Source: JAICKM01 sp038228295
GTDB taxonomy: Bacteria; Chloroflexota; Chloroflexia; QHBQ01; JAICKM01
DNA length: 64,000 bases
Assembly (NCBI GenBank): GCA_038228295.1
Contig: JBBRPH010000003.1
Coordinates: 87,306-151,305, forward strand
Reading direction: 5' to 3'
The notes beneath the pieces were generated by a model. It did not search any database, was not told the DNA's origin, and saw nothing but the letters and a program-made list of their open reading frames with translations. A program made the translations under genes and the position numbers. Numbering within the stretch: position 1 is the stretch's first letter; each line of letters starts with the position of its first letter. Below are positions 8,333 through 17,954 of the stretch, piece by piece.

Positions 8333-9229
8333 TCAGTCGGCAGCAGACGTGCGGCGGGCCGCCCAGAGGCCGTAGCAGCCCATGACCAGCGCCGCCGTCA
8401 CACCGGCAGCATAGACCCAGGCGGTAGGGCTGCTCCAATTCACCACGGTGGGATAGCGCAGCAGATTCACGAGTTGCAGCGCGCCAAAGACAGCCAGCCC
8501 GATCATGGCGGGGCGCACGCGCTCCCAATCGGCCTCCCACGCGGCGTGGACCATAGCAATGCCTAAACCGATCAGCCACGCGCCGACTGCCCGTGCGGTG
8601 AGTGGGGTCAGCAGCCACGGCCAGAGGCCCAGCGTGGCGGTAGGGGCCAGAAACAAGGCCATGCCTAGACCGATCAGTGCCGCCCCGGCCAGGCCCAGCC
8701 CCCCAGCGATCGGGCGTGGCATGGGTAGGCGGCGCGGCGGATCGACGCCTGGTGCGCGCAACTGGCCCAGCAGCAACAGGCTCATTGCACCCGGCACCCC
8801 GGCGTAGACCACGATCCAGGCCCACGTCGCCAGTACCGTCTCTGGGTTGGGGCTATTAAGGTGGAACTTGTCGAGGTGCAGCAGTGTGGCGATCAGGGTC
8901 AGCGTGGTGAAAGTCAGCACGGCAGGCACCGCGATTCGCGCCCGTGCCCAGATCCCCTGGCGCGCCGCCAACCATTCGAGGCTGAAGCTGGCCCAGTACG
9001 CGCCACCGAGGAACGCCGCCGTCAGCGACGGCTTGACCGTCCAGGCAAAAAAGCGATCCGTGAATTCGCTACCAATAAATAATTGGATGCCGACGATAAA
9101 CACCAACCCACTGGCGATATAAAGCATCCAACGCATCCCCGGTGTGAGCAGTTGCACGCCTACTGCTACTGAGGTTGCCCCCGCCGGCGCGTCATCCTGT
9201 TCCGTTGCTCTACCGATTGAGGAGTCCAT
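8333..9229 (-). CDS. Multi-pass membrane protein of unknown function
   Basis: The 298 residues contain about eight hydrophobic spans, for example WMLYIASGLVFIVGIQLFI near 33-51, AFLGGAYWASFSLEWLA, and a final AAGVTAALVMGCYGLWAA. A short polar N-terminus sits in the cytoplasm or outside. No catalytic or transport motif is recognised. AAAAGGAG precedes the ATG. It sits between the GNAT gene and the LON-domain gene on the same strand with 50-70 base gaps. Confidence 0.8.
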   Translation of the reverse strand: MDSSIGRATEQDDAPAGATSVAVGVQLLTPGMRWMLYIASGLVFIVGIQLFIGSEFTDRFFAWTVKPSLTAAFLGGAYWASFSLEWLAARQGIWARARIAVPAVLTFTTLTLIATLLHLDKFHLNSPNPETVLATWAWIVVYAGVPGAMSLLLLGQLRAPGVDPPRRLPMPRPIAGGLGLAGAALIGLGMALFLAPTATLGLWPWLLTPLTARAVGAWLIGLGIAMVHAAWEADWERVRPAMIGLAVFGALQLVNLLRYPTVVNWSSPTAWVYAAGVTAALVMGCYGLWAARRTSAAD

Positions 9230-9280
9230 ACCACGCTCCTTTTCTGTGTAAGGGAACCCTGTTGCCGGCGGGCCGCACGC

Positions 9281-9778
9281 CTACACTGCCCGCTCAAATA
9301 GGGCGACGCTGTAGGTCGCTAAGTAACGATCACCGCAAGGGGTGAAGCCTAATCCTGTGTAGTAGCGTCGCAGGACCGCGTTGCCGGCCCAACAATCAAG
9401 CCGCAGGTAGGCGCGGCCCGCCGCCCGCACCTGCGCCGCCGCCGCCTCCAGCATCAGCGCGCCCACCCCCCGCCTGGCGTAGGCGCGGTCCACGGCCAAG
9501 CTGTGGAGGTAGCCTGCATCGGGCGGGCGCACGCCCCACACGTCAGGGTCGGCCCATTGTAGGGCAAAGGTGCCCACCGGCTGCCCGCCCATCTCGGCCA
9601 GGTAGGCTGTGCGCCCCGGCACGGCTACTCCATACTCGGCAGCACTGAAGCTACCCGGTTCCCATTGGCGAATACTGCGCCCCCAGAGCCAGGTGGCGGC
9701 GGCTTCCAGCAGTGCCGGCACGGCTGCTTCATCCGCCGGTTCGGCGCGGCGGACGGTAATAGGTAAGCCAGTATTCAT
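9281..9778 (-). CDS. GNAT-family N-acetyltransferase
   Basis: This 165-residue single-domain protein has the GNAT core. LHSLAVDRAYARRGVGALML supplies strand 4 and the acetyl-CoA pyrophosphate loop (R/Q-x-x-G-x-G/A form: ARRGVGA). A downstream NAVLRRYYTGLGFTPCG segment is the motif-B helix and strand. The acceptor substrate is unknown. The region between this gene and the downstream cyclase gene carries heptamer-like repeats (9781-9857). Confidence 0.9.
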   Translation of the reverse strand: MNTGLPITVRRAEPADEAAVPALLEAAATWLWGRSIRQWEPGSFSAAEYGVAVPGRTAYLAEMGGQPVGTFALQWADPDVWGVRPPDAGYLHSLAVDRAYARRGVGALMLEAAAAQVRAAGRAYLRLDCWAGNAVLRRYYTGLGFTPCGDRYLATYSVALFERAV

Positions 9779-9780
9779 TA

Positions 9781-9857
9781 GTTATCAGCCCTCAGTGGTC
9801 AGTGATCAGCGCCTGATTTTGCTTGCTGAATTACGCATTACGGTTCACGGTTCACGC
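9781..9857. repeat. Heptamer-type short tandem repeats between two genes
   Basis: The stretch contains TCAGTGGTCAGTGATCAG and, further right, ATTACGCATTACGGTTCACGG-type words in which CGGTTCA is repeated at a spacing of seven. The right part supplies the last codons and stop of the cyclase gene at 9838. The same style of element recurs at 21520-21577, 22045-22072, 22573-22610 and 25019-25046. Confidence 0.55.
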
Positions 9858-12800
9858 GCTCCAAGTCCGCTGTTGCGCCGAGTGTGGCAAATAATGTGGC
9901 GGCGCGGGCTAGGTGGGCGGTTCGGCGTCGGCCAACGGCGTGGCGGCCCAGCGCGTAATGAGCCAGCGCTTGTTCATAGGGCATCCGCAGACGGCGGGCA
10001 GCGCGTAGCGCGCGCGCCCAGGCAGTGCGTGCGGCAGCGGGACGCCCGGCCAGCCAGTCCGCTTCGCCGCTGTAGAGCACTGCGCGCGGCCGGGCGATAG
10101 GGAAGACGCGCGCATAACCACGCAACGCCGCACAGGCGCGTTGCGCTGCCCGCCGATGCGTGCTATACCGCCCGCCCGCAGCTTCCCAAGCAGCCAAATA
10201 GACGAAAGCTACGCCTGCATAGCCCCCCATCGCGTAGACCAGGGTTGGTGATGTGCGGGCGATACGGCCTGCGGCTTCGGCGGCGGCCGCCAATGCGGCG
10301 GTCCGGTCGCCGGTCTGCCAGCGGGTCAGGGCCAGCAGGCCGTAGGTCGGAATCTCTTCGCCCCGACTGGGCGACTGATCGAGTAGACCTACCGCCGTTT
10401 CAATCGCGCGTAACGCGCCGATCTGATCTCCACGGGGCAAGGCTACCTCCACCCGCCAAAGCAGGGTCAGGATCTGCACCTGGATATCTCCCTGCTGGGC
10501 AGCTTCCGCGACTAAGTCGCGGTTCGTGCGTAGGCTGCGGGTCACATCCCCCTGGTAATAGTAGGCCACCGCCAGCAAACCCTCGCTCTCCAAGCGGCGG
10601 CGCTGGTCGCCCAGTTGTGCCGCCAGCACTCCGGCCTGGATCAGCATCCGCTCAGCCGTCGGCCAGTGGCCCTGGGCCAGCGCGTAATAGCCGCGTAGCT
10701 GTAAGACCCAGATCCAGGCAGGCAGATCCCGCACGCGGCGGGCAGTAGCCCAGGCGCGATGTGCGTAAAGCTCAGCCAACCAGGGCGCAGGGATCAGCGC
10801 GGCGGCCCCGCTCATCGTGGCATAGCCGCGGGCTACTTCAGGTGACGGCCCGGCTTGCTCAGCCCGGTTGAGGGTGTTAAGGAAAGCGTGCATCGCCGGC
10901 AACACCTCGCTGCCCAGGATCGCGATCTCGCCCAGCCGCTCATACGCCTGCGCCGCCTCGCCCAGCAGGACGCGCTGCAGCGGGTCATGCGTGGCCTGGG
11001 GCGGGGCCAAGCGATAGCGTGTCTGTCGGGCGATCTCGCGCCCGATGTCGCGGACCAAGCCCACCGCCGTGTCCGGCACCGGGTAGCCGAGCAGTGCCAC
11101 CGCGCGCATCAGGCAGTCGCGTGCCTCAGTCATACGCCCTAGCCCGTAGTAGGCTTCGCCTAATTGGCGCAGATCATGGACGCGGGCCGGCGCGTTATCG
11201 CTGCCGTTCTCTGCGGCGGTCAACGCTTGGCGCAACCACGCGACGGCTTCCTGGTACAGCCCCTGACCCAACGCACTGCTGCCGGCGCGGCGCAAGTAAA
11301 ATAGCGTTTTGTCGGCGACTTCGGCCTTGCCCCAGTGATAGGCCAGCAGCGGATAGAGCCGTGTCGCGTCGTCGCTTGCGCCGCGCTCATACCACTCGGC
11401 GATGGCGCGGTGCAAGGCCCGGCGTTGGGCGAACAGCATCAGCCCATAGGCCACCTCTTGCGTGATGATGTGGCGGAAGATGTAGCCCGGCTCCGGCCCC
11501 GGCACCTCCAATGGAGTCAGGTCGAGGCGGTCTAGTGCGTCCAGATCCGCAGCCAGACGCACACGGTCGGCCCGAATCGGGTGAATATCATAGAGCGTGC
11601 GAAAAGCGAATACGCGCCCAATCACACTAGCGACTTTGAGCGTCAACTGCTGCTGCGGCGCCAGTCGATCAATGCGGCTGATGATCACGCCTTGCACTGT
11701 GTCGGGCAGCTCAAAGAGGCGCGGATCGCCTGCGTCAGGGTCAAGGGTACACACATCGTTGGTGATGTGGATTAACCCGCTGTCGCGTAGCGCGTAGGCC
11801 AGTTCTTCGCTGAAGAAGGGATTGCCTTCGGCTTTCTCGCGGATCAGCGCGCCCACCGTCTCCGGCAGGACGCCGATGCCCAGGCGCGTGCAGACCAGCG
11901 CCAACGTTTCGTCAGCCGGCAAGCCGGCGAGGTGGAGGTGCTGTAGGCCCGGTGTGGCGCGCAGGGCGCGCATTTCGGACGGCGCGGGATCGCCGGGCGG
12001 CCGACTGCTGTAGACGCGCAACAGCGACGCTACCCCTTCGACTGTGGCGATCAGCGCCCAGGAGGCTGAGTCGATCCAGTGGATATCTTCCAACACCAGC
12101 AGGATCGGTTCGCGGCGGGCTGCCGTGATCAGCAGGCTCCGCAACAGAGTACGTGTGTTGTCGGCGCGCACTTGCCCACTCATCTGGGCCGTTAGTTCGT
12201 TTTCCGGCAGATCTAGCGGTAGGACGCTGTTGAGCAAAGGGGCCAAGCGCTCCCACTCCGGTTCGGTTGCCAGTACGGCGCGCACGGCAGCCCGCACCGC
12301 GTCGGGATCTTCAGGCACCTCCGGCTGGAACAGTCGGCTGAATACCGGCTGCCAAGCATGATAGGGGGTGGCCTGTTCGATGGCATCGCCGCCCCCGCGC
12401 AACACACGGACATCGAGGTCGCCGGCCTGAGCCAATAGATCGTCCACCAGACGCGATTTGCCGATGCCGGCTTCACCTTCGATCAGCACGGTAGCGGATT
12501 GGCCCTCCCGCAACTTCAACAGCAGCCCGCCCAGCAAGGCCCGCTCGGCTACACGCCCCACCATCGCCGACCGCTCCTCCGCGCCCTCCCCTGAAGGGCG
12601 TGGGGCGCTAAGGCCGGCTTTGCCGGTGCGGGGTTGGTAGATGGGCACGGGTTCGGTTTTGCCCTTGATGGCGATAGCGGGCAGTGCGGTGAAAGCGGCG
12701 GCGCCACCGGCCGCCCCGGCGGTAGCACCGTCGCACAAGATGCCGCCGTTGAAGCGTGGTGCGGCCTGCATCAGGCGGGCGGCCAAGTTCACCACGTCGC

Positions 12801-13923
12801 CGATCATCGTGTATTCGCGCCGCGTGTCGCTGCCGACCGCGCCGCAGAAGACTCGTCCACCCGCGATACCAATTTGGATCGCTACACCCGCCGCCGCCAG
12901 CCGGGCCGCGATACCTAGTGCGGCCTGTAGCGCGCGTGCCGCATCGTCTTCGTGCGCCAGCGGCGGCAGACCGAAGGCGATGACCAGTGTGGTGCCTTTA
13001 TCATCCACGCTCGATTTGTTGATGGTGCCTTCATAGCGATAGACGATGGTTTGCAGGGCGGCAAATAGCTCTTGTGCAGCGCTGAGATCGGCGGCGGGGT
13101 CGGGCAGGCGCACGAACAACACAGTGACGCGGCGCAGTTCGGCTAGCCAGCCGGTTTGCCCGGCGGCCAGGCGCGCCAGCACCGCCGCCGGGATGTAGCG
13201 GCGCAAGGCCACCTCGGCACCCGCCGGCAGATCGACTGGACGCAACGGGCGCGGGGCCGGCGGGTGGGTCGGCGCCGTCAGACGCACCTGACCACCGGGC
13301 AGCGGTAAGCCTTCAGCATCCGCCGCGATCAGCGCCCAGGCTTCGGGAGACAATACCACTTCGCCGGGCGCGGCCAATGGTTCGGCAGCGGCGATCTGAG
13401 CCAGGGGTGGCCCGGCGATCAGCAGCTCCCAGTGTCCGTCTACGCCGCCCAGATAGGCGGCCGTAACCTCTCCTACGCCCAGGCCGATCCGTAGGGTGAG
13501 GCGGTCGCCGCCCGCTGGATCCAGTGACCCTACGGCGCGTCCGGCCTGGATCGCCAGCGCACAGGCGGCGGCTCGCCGACTGACGGCGCTCACCGGCTTG
13601 TCTACTGCGGCGGTCTCTGCCTCGGCGGGCCAAATCGCCAGCAGCGCATCACCGGCAAATTTCACCACATCACCGCCATGTGCGGTGATCAGCAGGATCA
13701 GGTCGCCGAAGTAGGCATTGAGGCGGGCCGTCAGCGCCTCCGCTCCGTCCGGCCCACGCTCGGCCAATCGCTCGGCTAACCGCGTGAAACCGGAGATGTC
13801 GGCAAACAGCACCGCCGCCGTGACCGTAATCGCCTGGGGCACCTCTGTCGCAGAGCGCGCCAATAGGTGGCGCGCCACCAGGTCGGGCACATAGCTCCGC
13901 AAGGTCTCAGTCAGCGCAGCCAC
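9838..13923 (-). CDS. Soluble-adenylyl-cyclase-like protein: two class III cyclase domains, AAA ATPase, TPR repeats
   Basis: The 1361-residue product has the domain order C1-C2-ATPase-TPR known from sAC-like proteins. C1 (about 30-200) has both metal-binding motifs, LFADISGFTRL and KFAGDALLAIW. C2 (about 240-410) has degenerate metal sites but retains the transition-state face in MIGDVVNLAARL. The pair therefore looks like a complementary heterodimer. A STAND-like ATPase follows, with Walker A GEAGIGKS near 480 and Walker B LLVLEDIHW near 607. TPR-type helices run from about 900 to 1350. It probably makes cAMP (or cGMP) under control of an NTPase/TPR sensor. The start is GTG at 13923, three bases after the zinc-ribbon gene. 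The last codons lie in a repeat element. Confidence 0.9.
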   Translation of the reverse strand: MAALTETLRSYVPDLVARHLLARSATEVPQAITVTAAVLFADISGFTRLAERLAERGPDGAEALTARLNAYFGDLILLITAHGGDVVKFAGDALLAIWPAEAETAAVDKPVSAVSRRAAACALAIQAGRAVGSLDPAGGDRLTLRIGLGVGEVTAAYLGGVDGHWELLIAGPPLAQIAAAEPLAAPGEVVLSPEAWALIAADAEGLPLPGGQVRLTAPTHPPAPRPLRPVDLPAGAEVALRRYIPAAVLARLAAGQTGWLAELRRVTVLFVRLPDPAADLSAAQELFAALQTIVYRYEGTINKSSVDDKGTTLVIAFGLPPLAHEDDAARALQAALGIAARLAAAGVAIQIGIAGGRVFCGAVGSDTRREYTMIGDVVNLAARLMQAAPRFNGGILCDGATAGAAGGAAAFTALPAIAIKGKTEPVPIYQPRTGKAGLSAPRPSGEGAEERSAMVGRVAERALLGGLLLKLREGQSATVLIEGEAGIGKSRLVDDLLAQAGDLDVRVLRGGGDAIEQATPYHAWQPVFSRLFQPEVPEDPDAVRAAVRAVLATEPEWERLAPLLNSVLPLDLPENELTAQMSGQVRADNTRTLLRSLLITAARREPILLVLEDIHWIDSASWALIATVEGVASLLRVYSSRPPGDPAPSEMRALRATPGLQHLHLAGLPADETLALVCTRLGIGVLPETVGALIREKAEGNPFFSEELAYALRDSGLIHITNDVCTLDPDAGDPRLFELPDTVQGVIISRIDRLAPQQQLTLKVASVIGRVFAFRTLYDIHPIRADRVRLAADLDALDRLDLTPLEVPGPEPGYIFRHIITQEVAYGLMLFAQRRALHRAIAEWYERGASDDATRLYPLLAYHWGKAEVADKTLFYLRRAGSSALGQGLYQEAVAWLRQALTAAENGSDNAPARVHDLRQLGEAYYGLGRMTEARDCLMRAVALLGYPVPDTAVGLVRDIGREIARQTRYRLAPPQATHDPLQRVLLGEAAQAYERLGEIAILGSEVLPAMHAFLNTLNRAEQAGPSPEVARGYATMSGAAALIPAPWLAELYAHRAWATARRVRDLPAWIWVLQLRGYYALAQGHWPTAERMLIQAGVLAAQLGDQRRRLESEGLLAVAYYYQGDVTRSLRTNRDLVAEAAQQGDIQVQILTLLWRVEVALPRGDQIGALRAIETAVGLLDQSPSRGEEIPTYGLLALTRWQTGDRTAALAAAAEAAGRIARTSPTLVYAMGGYAGVAFVYLAAWEAAGGRYSTHRRAAQRACAALRGYARVFPIARPRAVLYSGEADWLAGRPAAARTAWARALRAARRLRMPYEQALAHYALGRHAVGRRRTAHLARAATLFATLGATADLERVNREP

Positions 13924-13926
13924 AGG

Positions 13927-16143
13927 TTACTTCACCGGATCAATCCGAAGGTCCACCTGCACCGGCTTGAGCGATAGGCCGTTACCGTTGTAGCCGCCGA
14001 CCCGCACCAAGTAGATGCCGGGGTTCTGTAGCAGGGCGGTCCCTTCTTTCTGCTGACCCGGCCCCATGTAGATGGCACCGTAATCGCTCTGTCCGTTCGC
14101 GTCGGTTACAGACACTTTGATCTCGTTGCCGTCGGGTGGCGTGTGGACGTTGAAAACTGCGTTCGATTGCCCTTTGATCTCGAACTGTAGGTAGACGGCA
14201 TCTTTGGGTGAACCAATGCGCACCTTTGCCAGTGTCGGCGGGGTGATTTTCACCGCTGTGCTCGACATGCCGGCCGCCGAATGGGGCTGAAAGTAGGTGG
14301 CTAGCACATAGGGTTCGTTGGCGCTAAAGCCGCCGTAGGAGCGGACAACGATGTAATAATTATGTACCACGTTGTCCTCTTGGACGATCAGATTATTGCG
14401 GCCCGGATCGATATATTCATCGCGTAAGGATGTACCGCCACCCGGATCCAGCACCGACAGAATCATTGCGCCTTTAGCTGAAGCGGGTACGCTCAACGCT
14501 GCCGTGAACGCGCCCCCTTGCGGGAACTGCGACATATCTACGACATACCACTGGACATCCCCGCTGGAGTTGAGGAAGCCTTGCACGCTGCCGACTAGCC
14601 CCAGTTTCACGGCGTGGTCTTTGTCGGCGCTGAACCCGTTGGCGTTGAAAGCGATCACTAGTTTATAGGGGTTTTGTGGGTCAAAGCTATAGTCAATTTT
14701 GATCGTGTAGCGGCCCGGTTTGACCGTTTCTACGATGGTGTCCGTGGCAGCGGGGTTCACATAGCTGGTCTTAATATCATTAACTCCCGGCTCGTCCATC
14801 AAATGCAGTTCCATCTGGCCTTTGGCTGCCCGTGGGGCGGTAAAGGTTAGGCTCAAACTGCCGCCGGTGTATTTGGTTAGGTCTACGCGGTAGAATTGGC
14901 TGTCGCCTTCGGTGACTAACTTATTCGTGATCGTGACCGGTACAGGCACGAGCGGAGCGCTGTCGGCATTTGTGCCCGCCGCCCCGGTGAACGTGGTAGC
15001 GGTGCCCGGCGGGACCGGCGTAATAAAGGCGCGCATTGGAGCGGGGGCGAACGCCGCCGGCACCACGACCTGCGGCACGCCCTTGGCCTCGCCGGCGGTT
15101 TTTTTATCAACGGCAATCGCCGCGACTTGGGCGATAATAGCTGTGGTGGTGGCCTGAGCTTCGGCGGCGGCGACGGTGGCCTGAGCTAACGCCGTGCGCT
15201 GGGCGTTGAGGGAACCACCACTGTCGGCCAATTGGGTCAGCGCGACGCGGATCTGGTCGCCCTGTTGAGCCTGCACGGTAGCTTGCTGGGCCACAGCAGT
15301 CCGCACATCGTTCTGCGGATCGTTGTTCGACACCCCATTCAGCGCAAAAAAGCCGATGCCGACAAAGATGAGCAGGGTAATAATCGCGCCCGCAATCAGC
15401 GGCAGCGGTAAGCCGTTGCGCTTGGCGGGCTTGGCGGCGGGTGGGGTGGGCGCGACGGCGACTTTGCCCGCCGCAAGGGGCGGCGCCCCGATTACGGCGG
15501 GCAGTGCTTCGCTGGATGCTGCGGGATCTGTTGCCGCAGGCGGCGCTGCGCTCACCGGTGAAGGGCCAATCGCTTTGGTGGGTAGCGGTAGGGAGGCCGC
15601 ACTAGCTGCTGCCGTCGCCCGCCCCACCGCATCTTCGACGTGCCCCGCCGGTGCCGGCGGAATCGCCACGCCGGGCAGGGGCGGGCCGGCGGGGGCCGCG
15701 ACAGCGGCGCGTGAGAAGCCGGGCATTGTCGCCGTTGGGATGGGGGCCGCCGCCGGCGGCCCGCCCTGGAGCGGGGCCGAACACTGGTCGCAATATTGCG
15801 AGCCGCGTGGGTTTTTGGCCCCACAGCGGCTACAGAAAATGACCCCCGCACTTGGTGTGCCGGCGGGCGCCGGTGGGTCGTGCGGGGTGGGCGGCAGCAT
15901 TGCTGTGGGCGTGGTAGCCTGCGGCGATGTGCCTGCATCAAGCACAAGGGGACTGGTTTCGCGCGCATCGGGCGCTGTGCTGCTCGGTGCACCGGACAGG
16001 CCCGGCAATGTCGTTGCGGCATCGGAGGGTGTTAGGGCTGCCGGTGGCGTATGCAGGACTGCACCGCACTGTTCACAGTTTTGTGCGTCACGCGGATTTT
16101 TGCTGCCGCATTGTTTGCAAAAGATGAAAGCATTGGTTGCCAT
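13927..16143 (-). CDS. Double zinc-ribbon membrane protein with extracellular PPC-like domains
   Basis: The protein is 738 residues. Two zinc ribbons lie at about 8-30 (FCKQCGSK to CEQCGAV) and about 102-125 (FCSRCGAK to CDQCSAP), linked by Pro/Ala-rich sequence. One transmembrane helix follows near 245-268 (AGAIITLLIFVGIGFFAL), then a Gln/Ala-rich probable coiled coil. About 350 residues of beta-rich sequence complete it, resembling repeated PPC (bacterial pre-peptidase C-terminal) modules, such as FYRVDLTKY and QWYVVDMSQF. The likely topology is ribbons inside and beta domains outside. Translational spacing of three bases to the cyclase gene suggests they work together, perhaps as an envelope sensor, which is an inference. 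Confidence 0.82.
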   Translation of the reverse strand: MATNAFIFCKQCGSKNPRDAQNCEQCGAVLHTPPAALTPSDAATTLPGLSGAPSSTAPDARETSPLVLDAGTSPQATTPTAMLPPTPHDPPAPAGTPSAGVIFCSRCGAKNPRGSQYCDQCSAPLQGGPPAAAPIPTATMPGFSRAAVAAPAGPPLPGVAIPPAPAGHVEDAVGRATAAASAASLPLPTKAIGPSPVSAAPPAATDPAASSEALPAVIGAPPLAAGKVAVAPTPPAAKPAKRNGLPLPLIAGAIITLLIFVGIGFFALNGVSNNDPQNDVRTAVAQQATVQAQQGDQIRVALTQLADSGGSLNAQRTALAQATVAAAEAQATTTAIIAQVAAIAVDKKTAGEAKGVPQVVVPAAFAPAPMRAFITPVPPGTATTFTGAAGTNADSAPLVPVPVTITNKLVTEGDSQFYRVDLTKYTGGSLSLTFTAPRAAKGQMELHLMDEPGVNDIKTSYVNPAATDTIVETVKPGRYTIKIDYSFDPQNPYKLVIAFNANGFSADKDHAVKLGLVGSVQGFLNSSGDVQWYVVDMSQFPQGGAFTAALSVPASAKGAMILSVLDPGGGTSLRDEYIDPGRNNLIVQEDNVVHNYYIVVRSYGGFSANEPYVLATYFQPHSAAGMSSTAVKITPPTLAKVRIGSPKDAVYLQFEIKGQSNAVFNVHTPPDGNEIKVSVTDANGQSDYGAIYMGPGQQKEGTALLQNPGIYLVRVGGYNGNGLSLKPVQVDLRIDPVK

Positions 16144-16333
16144 GTGGTCCCCCCTGGTAGCTATTTAGGGTAGCATAGCACACCGGCTTGGGCCGGTCAA
16201 GACCGTGAGCGAGTCGCCGCTCGTCCGTTACCTGTCGCCGGCCGGCAGGTACACTGGACGTTAGCAGATTCTCTATCTTAGAGAGTAATGTGGCAGCGGA
16301 TTAAAGGTTACGTGGGGTGGGCCGGAGGACAGC

Positions 16334-16364
16334 AAAACGCGCCGCTCTAAGCGAGCGGCGCGTT
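16334..16364 (-). terminator. Intrinsic terminator after the glycine-zipper gene
   Basis: A perfect 12-bp stem (16336-16347 with 16353-16364) has a five-base loop and on the minus strand is followed by TTTTGCTG. It lies 20 bases past the stop of the gene at 16385. Confidence 0.75.
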
Positions 16365-16384
16365 GGCGTGGGTAGGTCGCCGAT

Positions 16385-16666
16385 CTATAGCGTATCGTCG
16401 GTGCGCGGGGGCGCAGTAGCGGGCGGGTCTTGGCGCGGTGGGCCGGCTAGGCCGTCGAGGAAAGCGTTCACGCCGCTGAGGGCTGCGCCACCCACACGCG
16501 CGCCGACCGCGCTACCCAGCACGCCGCCGATCATCGCGCCGACAAAGGTGCCGACCACCGGGATCGGGATCGCCACCGTGCCTACTTGTGCGCCGGCGAT
16601 CACGCCGGCACCGAGGCCGGCCAGACCACCCATCTGTTCATTCGGATCTTGCGCTTTCGGGTCCAT
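16385..16666 (-). CDS. Small glycine-zipper protein
   Basis: The 93-residue product contains two hydrophobic Gly-zipper segments. GGLAGLGAGVIAGAQVG and FVGAMIGGVLGSAVGARVGG have the GxxxG/AxxxG spacing of membrane-associated glycine zippers. The polar tail is Pro/Arg-rich. I chose the ATG at 16666 because AAAGGAG lies eight bases upstream; the frame is open to 16705. The function is unknown. Homologous short zipper proteins are usually membrane or outer-envelope components. Confidence 0.7.
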   Translation of the reverse strand: MDPKAQDPNEQMGGLAGLGAGVIAGAQVGTVAIPIPVVGTFVGAMIGGVLGSAVGARVGGAALSGVNAFLDGLAGPPRQDPPATAPPRTDDTL

Positions 16667-16920
16667 CCTCTTGCTCCTTTCGTACCGTGCCGGTGAATCA
16701 CTCACTATTCAGACGTGCAGACGGGGCAGGGAGTTCCCCATCCCTACAAGCTACGTCGGCAGGCCGGTGCAAGGGATCGCCTACCGGCTTCTCCTGTCTA
16801 TACGCAGGATCACCGCAGCACGTTTCAGTGTGGGCCGCAGACCGATGCCTTTGCGGTGAAGCGCACATTGAGGGCAATTGAGTAGTGAATCCAGATCGTT
16901 GGTCAGGTGCTGTATTGACT

Positions 16921-17754
16921 TTAGTGCGCGAGTAAATGATCCAACTCGGCTTGCATTTGCGTGAGCGATGGGCCGCCGAGCCAAATCTTATCAATTGCGC
17001 CGCTGCGATCCACAAACACATTGGTGGGTACGCTCTGTATGCAATATTGATCGCTGACTGCGTGATCGTCATCCAACAGGAAAGTCCAACCATAATTATT
17101 TTTGCTTACAAAGCTCTGCACATCGTTGGGAGTCTGGCCGACATTGACGCTCAATATCGCTATATCCTTAGCGGCGTACTGGCGTGTCATTTGCGCGATA
17201 TTCGGCATCTCACGCACACAAAACCGGCAAGTAGATTGCCAAAAGTTGATCCATACCGGCTTGCTACCACGGTAGCTTTTAAGCTGTATCGTGTCACCGT
17301 CCAGATTGTAGAGTGTGAAATCGGGTGCGAAGTAGCCGACGTGCGGATCAGTGGCCGGATCGCAATAGGCCGCACCGCTGAGGCTGCTGAGACTGCGCGG
17401 CCCCGGCGCGGCGCGCACCGGCTGCCAGAGGCTTGCCATGCAGTAGAGGGTCGCCAGGAAAACGCAGACACCTGTGAACAACGGTGGTAGCCGGGGTTCT
17501 CTGGGCGTAGCGGCTGCTTCACCATTGGTGGAGGCTTGCGGTTCCCAGTAGCGCGGTGTGTCTGTGGAGCGGGGCGTGTCTATTCGCCATGCTGGAACTG
17601 TAGTACTGGGTGACAAGCCTTGTGCGGCGGGCACCGCCGGCTCCGGACGGGGTGGGCGTGCCACTGTCGGCAATTGGTGCCCACAATAGGGGCAAATGGT
17701 GTTCCAACCGGGCGGCAACGGCTTGCCGCATTGCGGGCAGTGTGGGTCATCCAT
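16921..17754 (-). CDS. Zinc-ribbon / transmembrane / thioredoxin-fold (TlpA/ResA-like) fusion
   Basis: Residues 1-30 form a zinc ribbon (CPQCGKPL and CPYCGHQL). A Pro-rich linker and one membrane helix follow (FTGVCVFLATLYCMASLW, near 93-110). The C-terminal ~140 residues are a redoxin domain. It starts GYFAPDFTLYNLDGDTI and holds the active-site pair CRFC near 172-175, preceded by VWINFWQST, with a cis-Pro loop QSVPTNVFVD. The redoxin domain should lie outside the membrane and act as a thiol-disulfide oxidoreductase. The cytoplasmic ribbon is an unusual addition. The gene diverges from the PCYCGC lipoprotein at 17955. Confidence 0.88.
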   Translation of the reverse strand: MDDPHCPQCGKPLPPGWNTICPYCGHQLPTVARPPRPEPAVPAAQGLSPSTTVPAWRIDTPRSTDTPRYWEPQASTNGEAAATPREPRLPPLFTGVCVFLATLYCMASLWQPVRAAPGPRSLSSLSGAAYCDPATDPHVGYFAPDFTLYNLDGDTIQLKSYRGSKPVWINFWQSTCRFCVREMPNIAQMTRQYAAKDIAILSVNVGQTPNDVQSFVSKNNYGWTFLLDDDHAVSDQYCIQSVPTNVFVDRSGAIDKIWLGGPSLTQMQAELDHLLAH

Positions 17755-17954
17755 TGGAACTACTCCTGTTGGGTAGAATTAGGGATCCGGCTTGTAAGTT
17801 ATTGTACTCGATCCGGTAGCCGGCTCCCAGCCCTGGAGTTTGGGCGTAGGGGCCACTTATGGTAAAATGGGGCGAGGCCCAGTGGCTGCTGGGTCGGTGT
17901 TATACCCATGGTGTACTCGTAATCCCTTGCACCCCCTATGGAGGAATAGCCGAA

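Noticed and set aside
12213..12476. Short minus-strand frames inside the cyclase-ATPase gene
   Set aside because: They are other-frame readings of the ATPase domain.
15323..16168. Plus-strand open frame of 281 codons
   Set aside because: It is antisense to the Pro/Ala-rich N-terminal half of the zinc-ribbon protein, whose zinc ribbons and membrane helix are convincing.
16781..16984. Minus-strand open frame with a CPQC motif downstream of the thioredoxin fusion
   Set aside because: It overlaps the end of that gene in another frame, has no start signal, and a single CxxC is not enough to claim a zinc protein.
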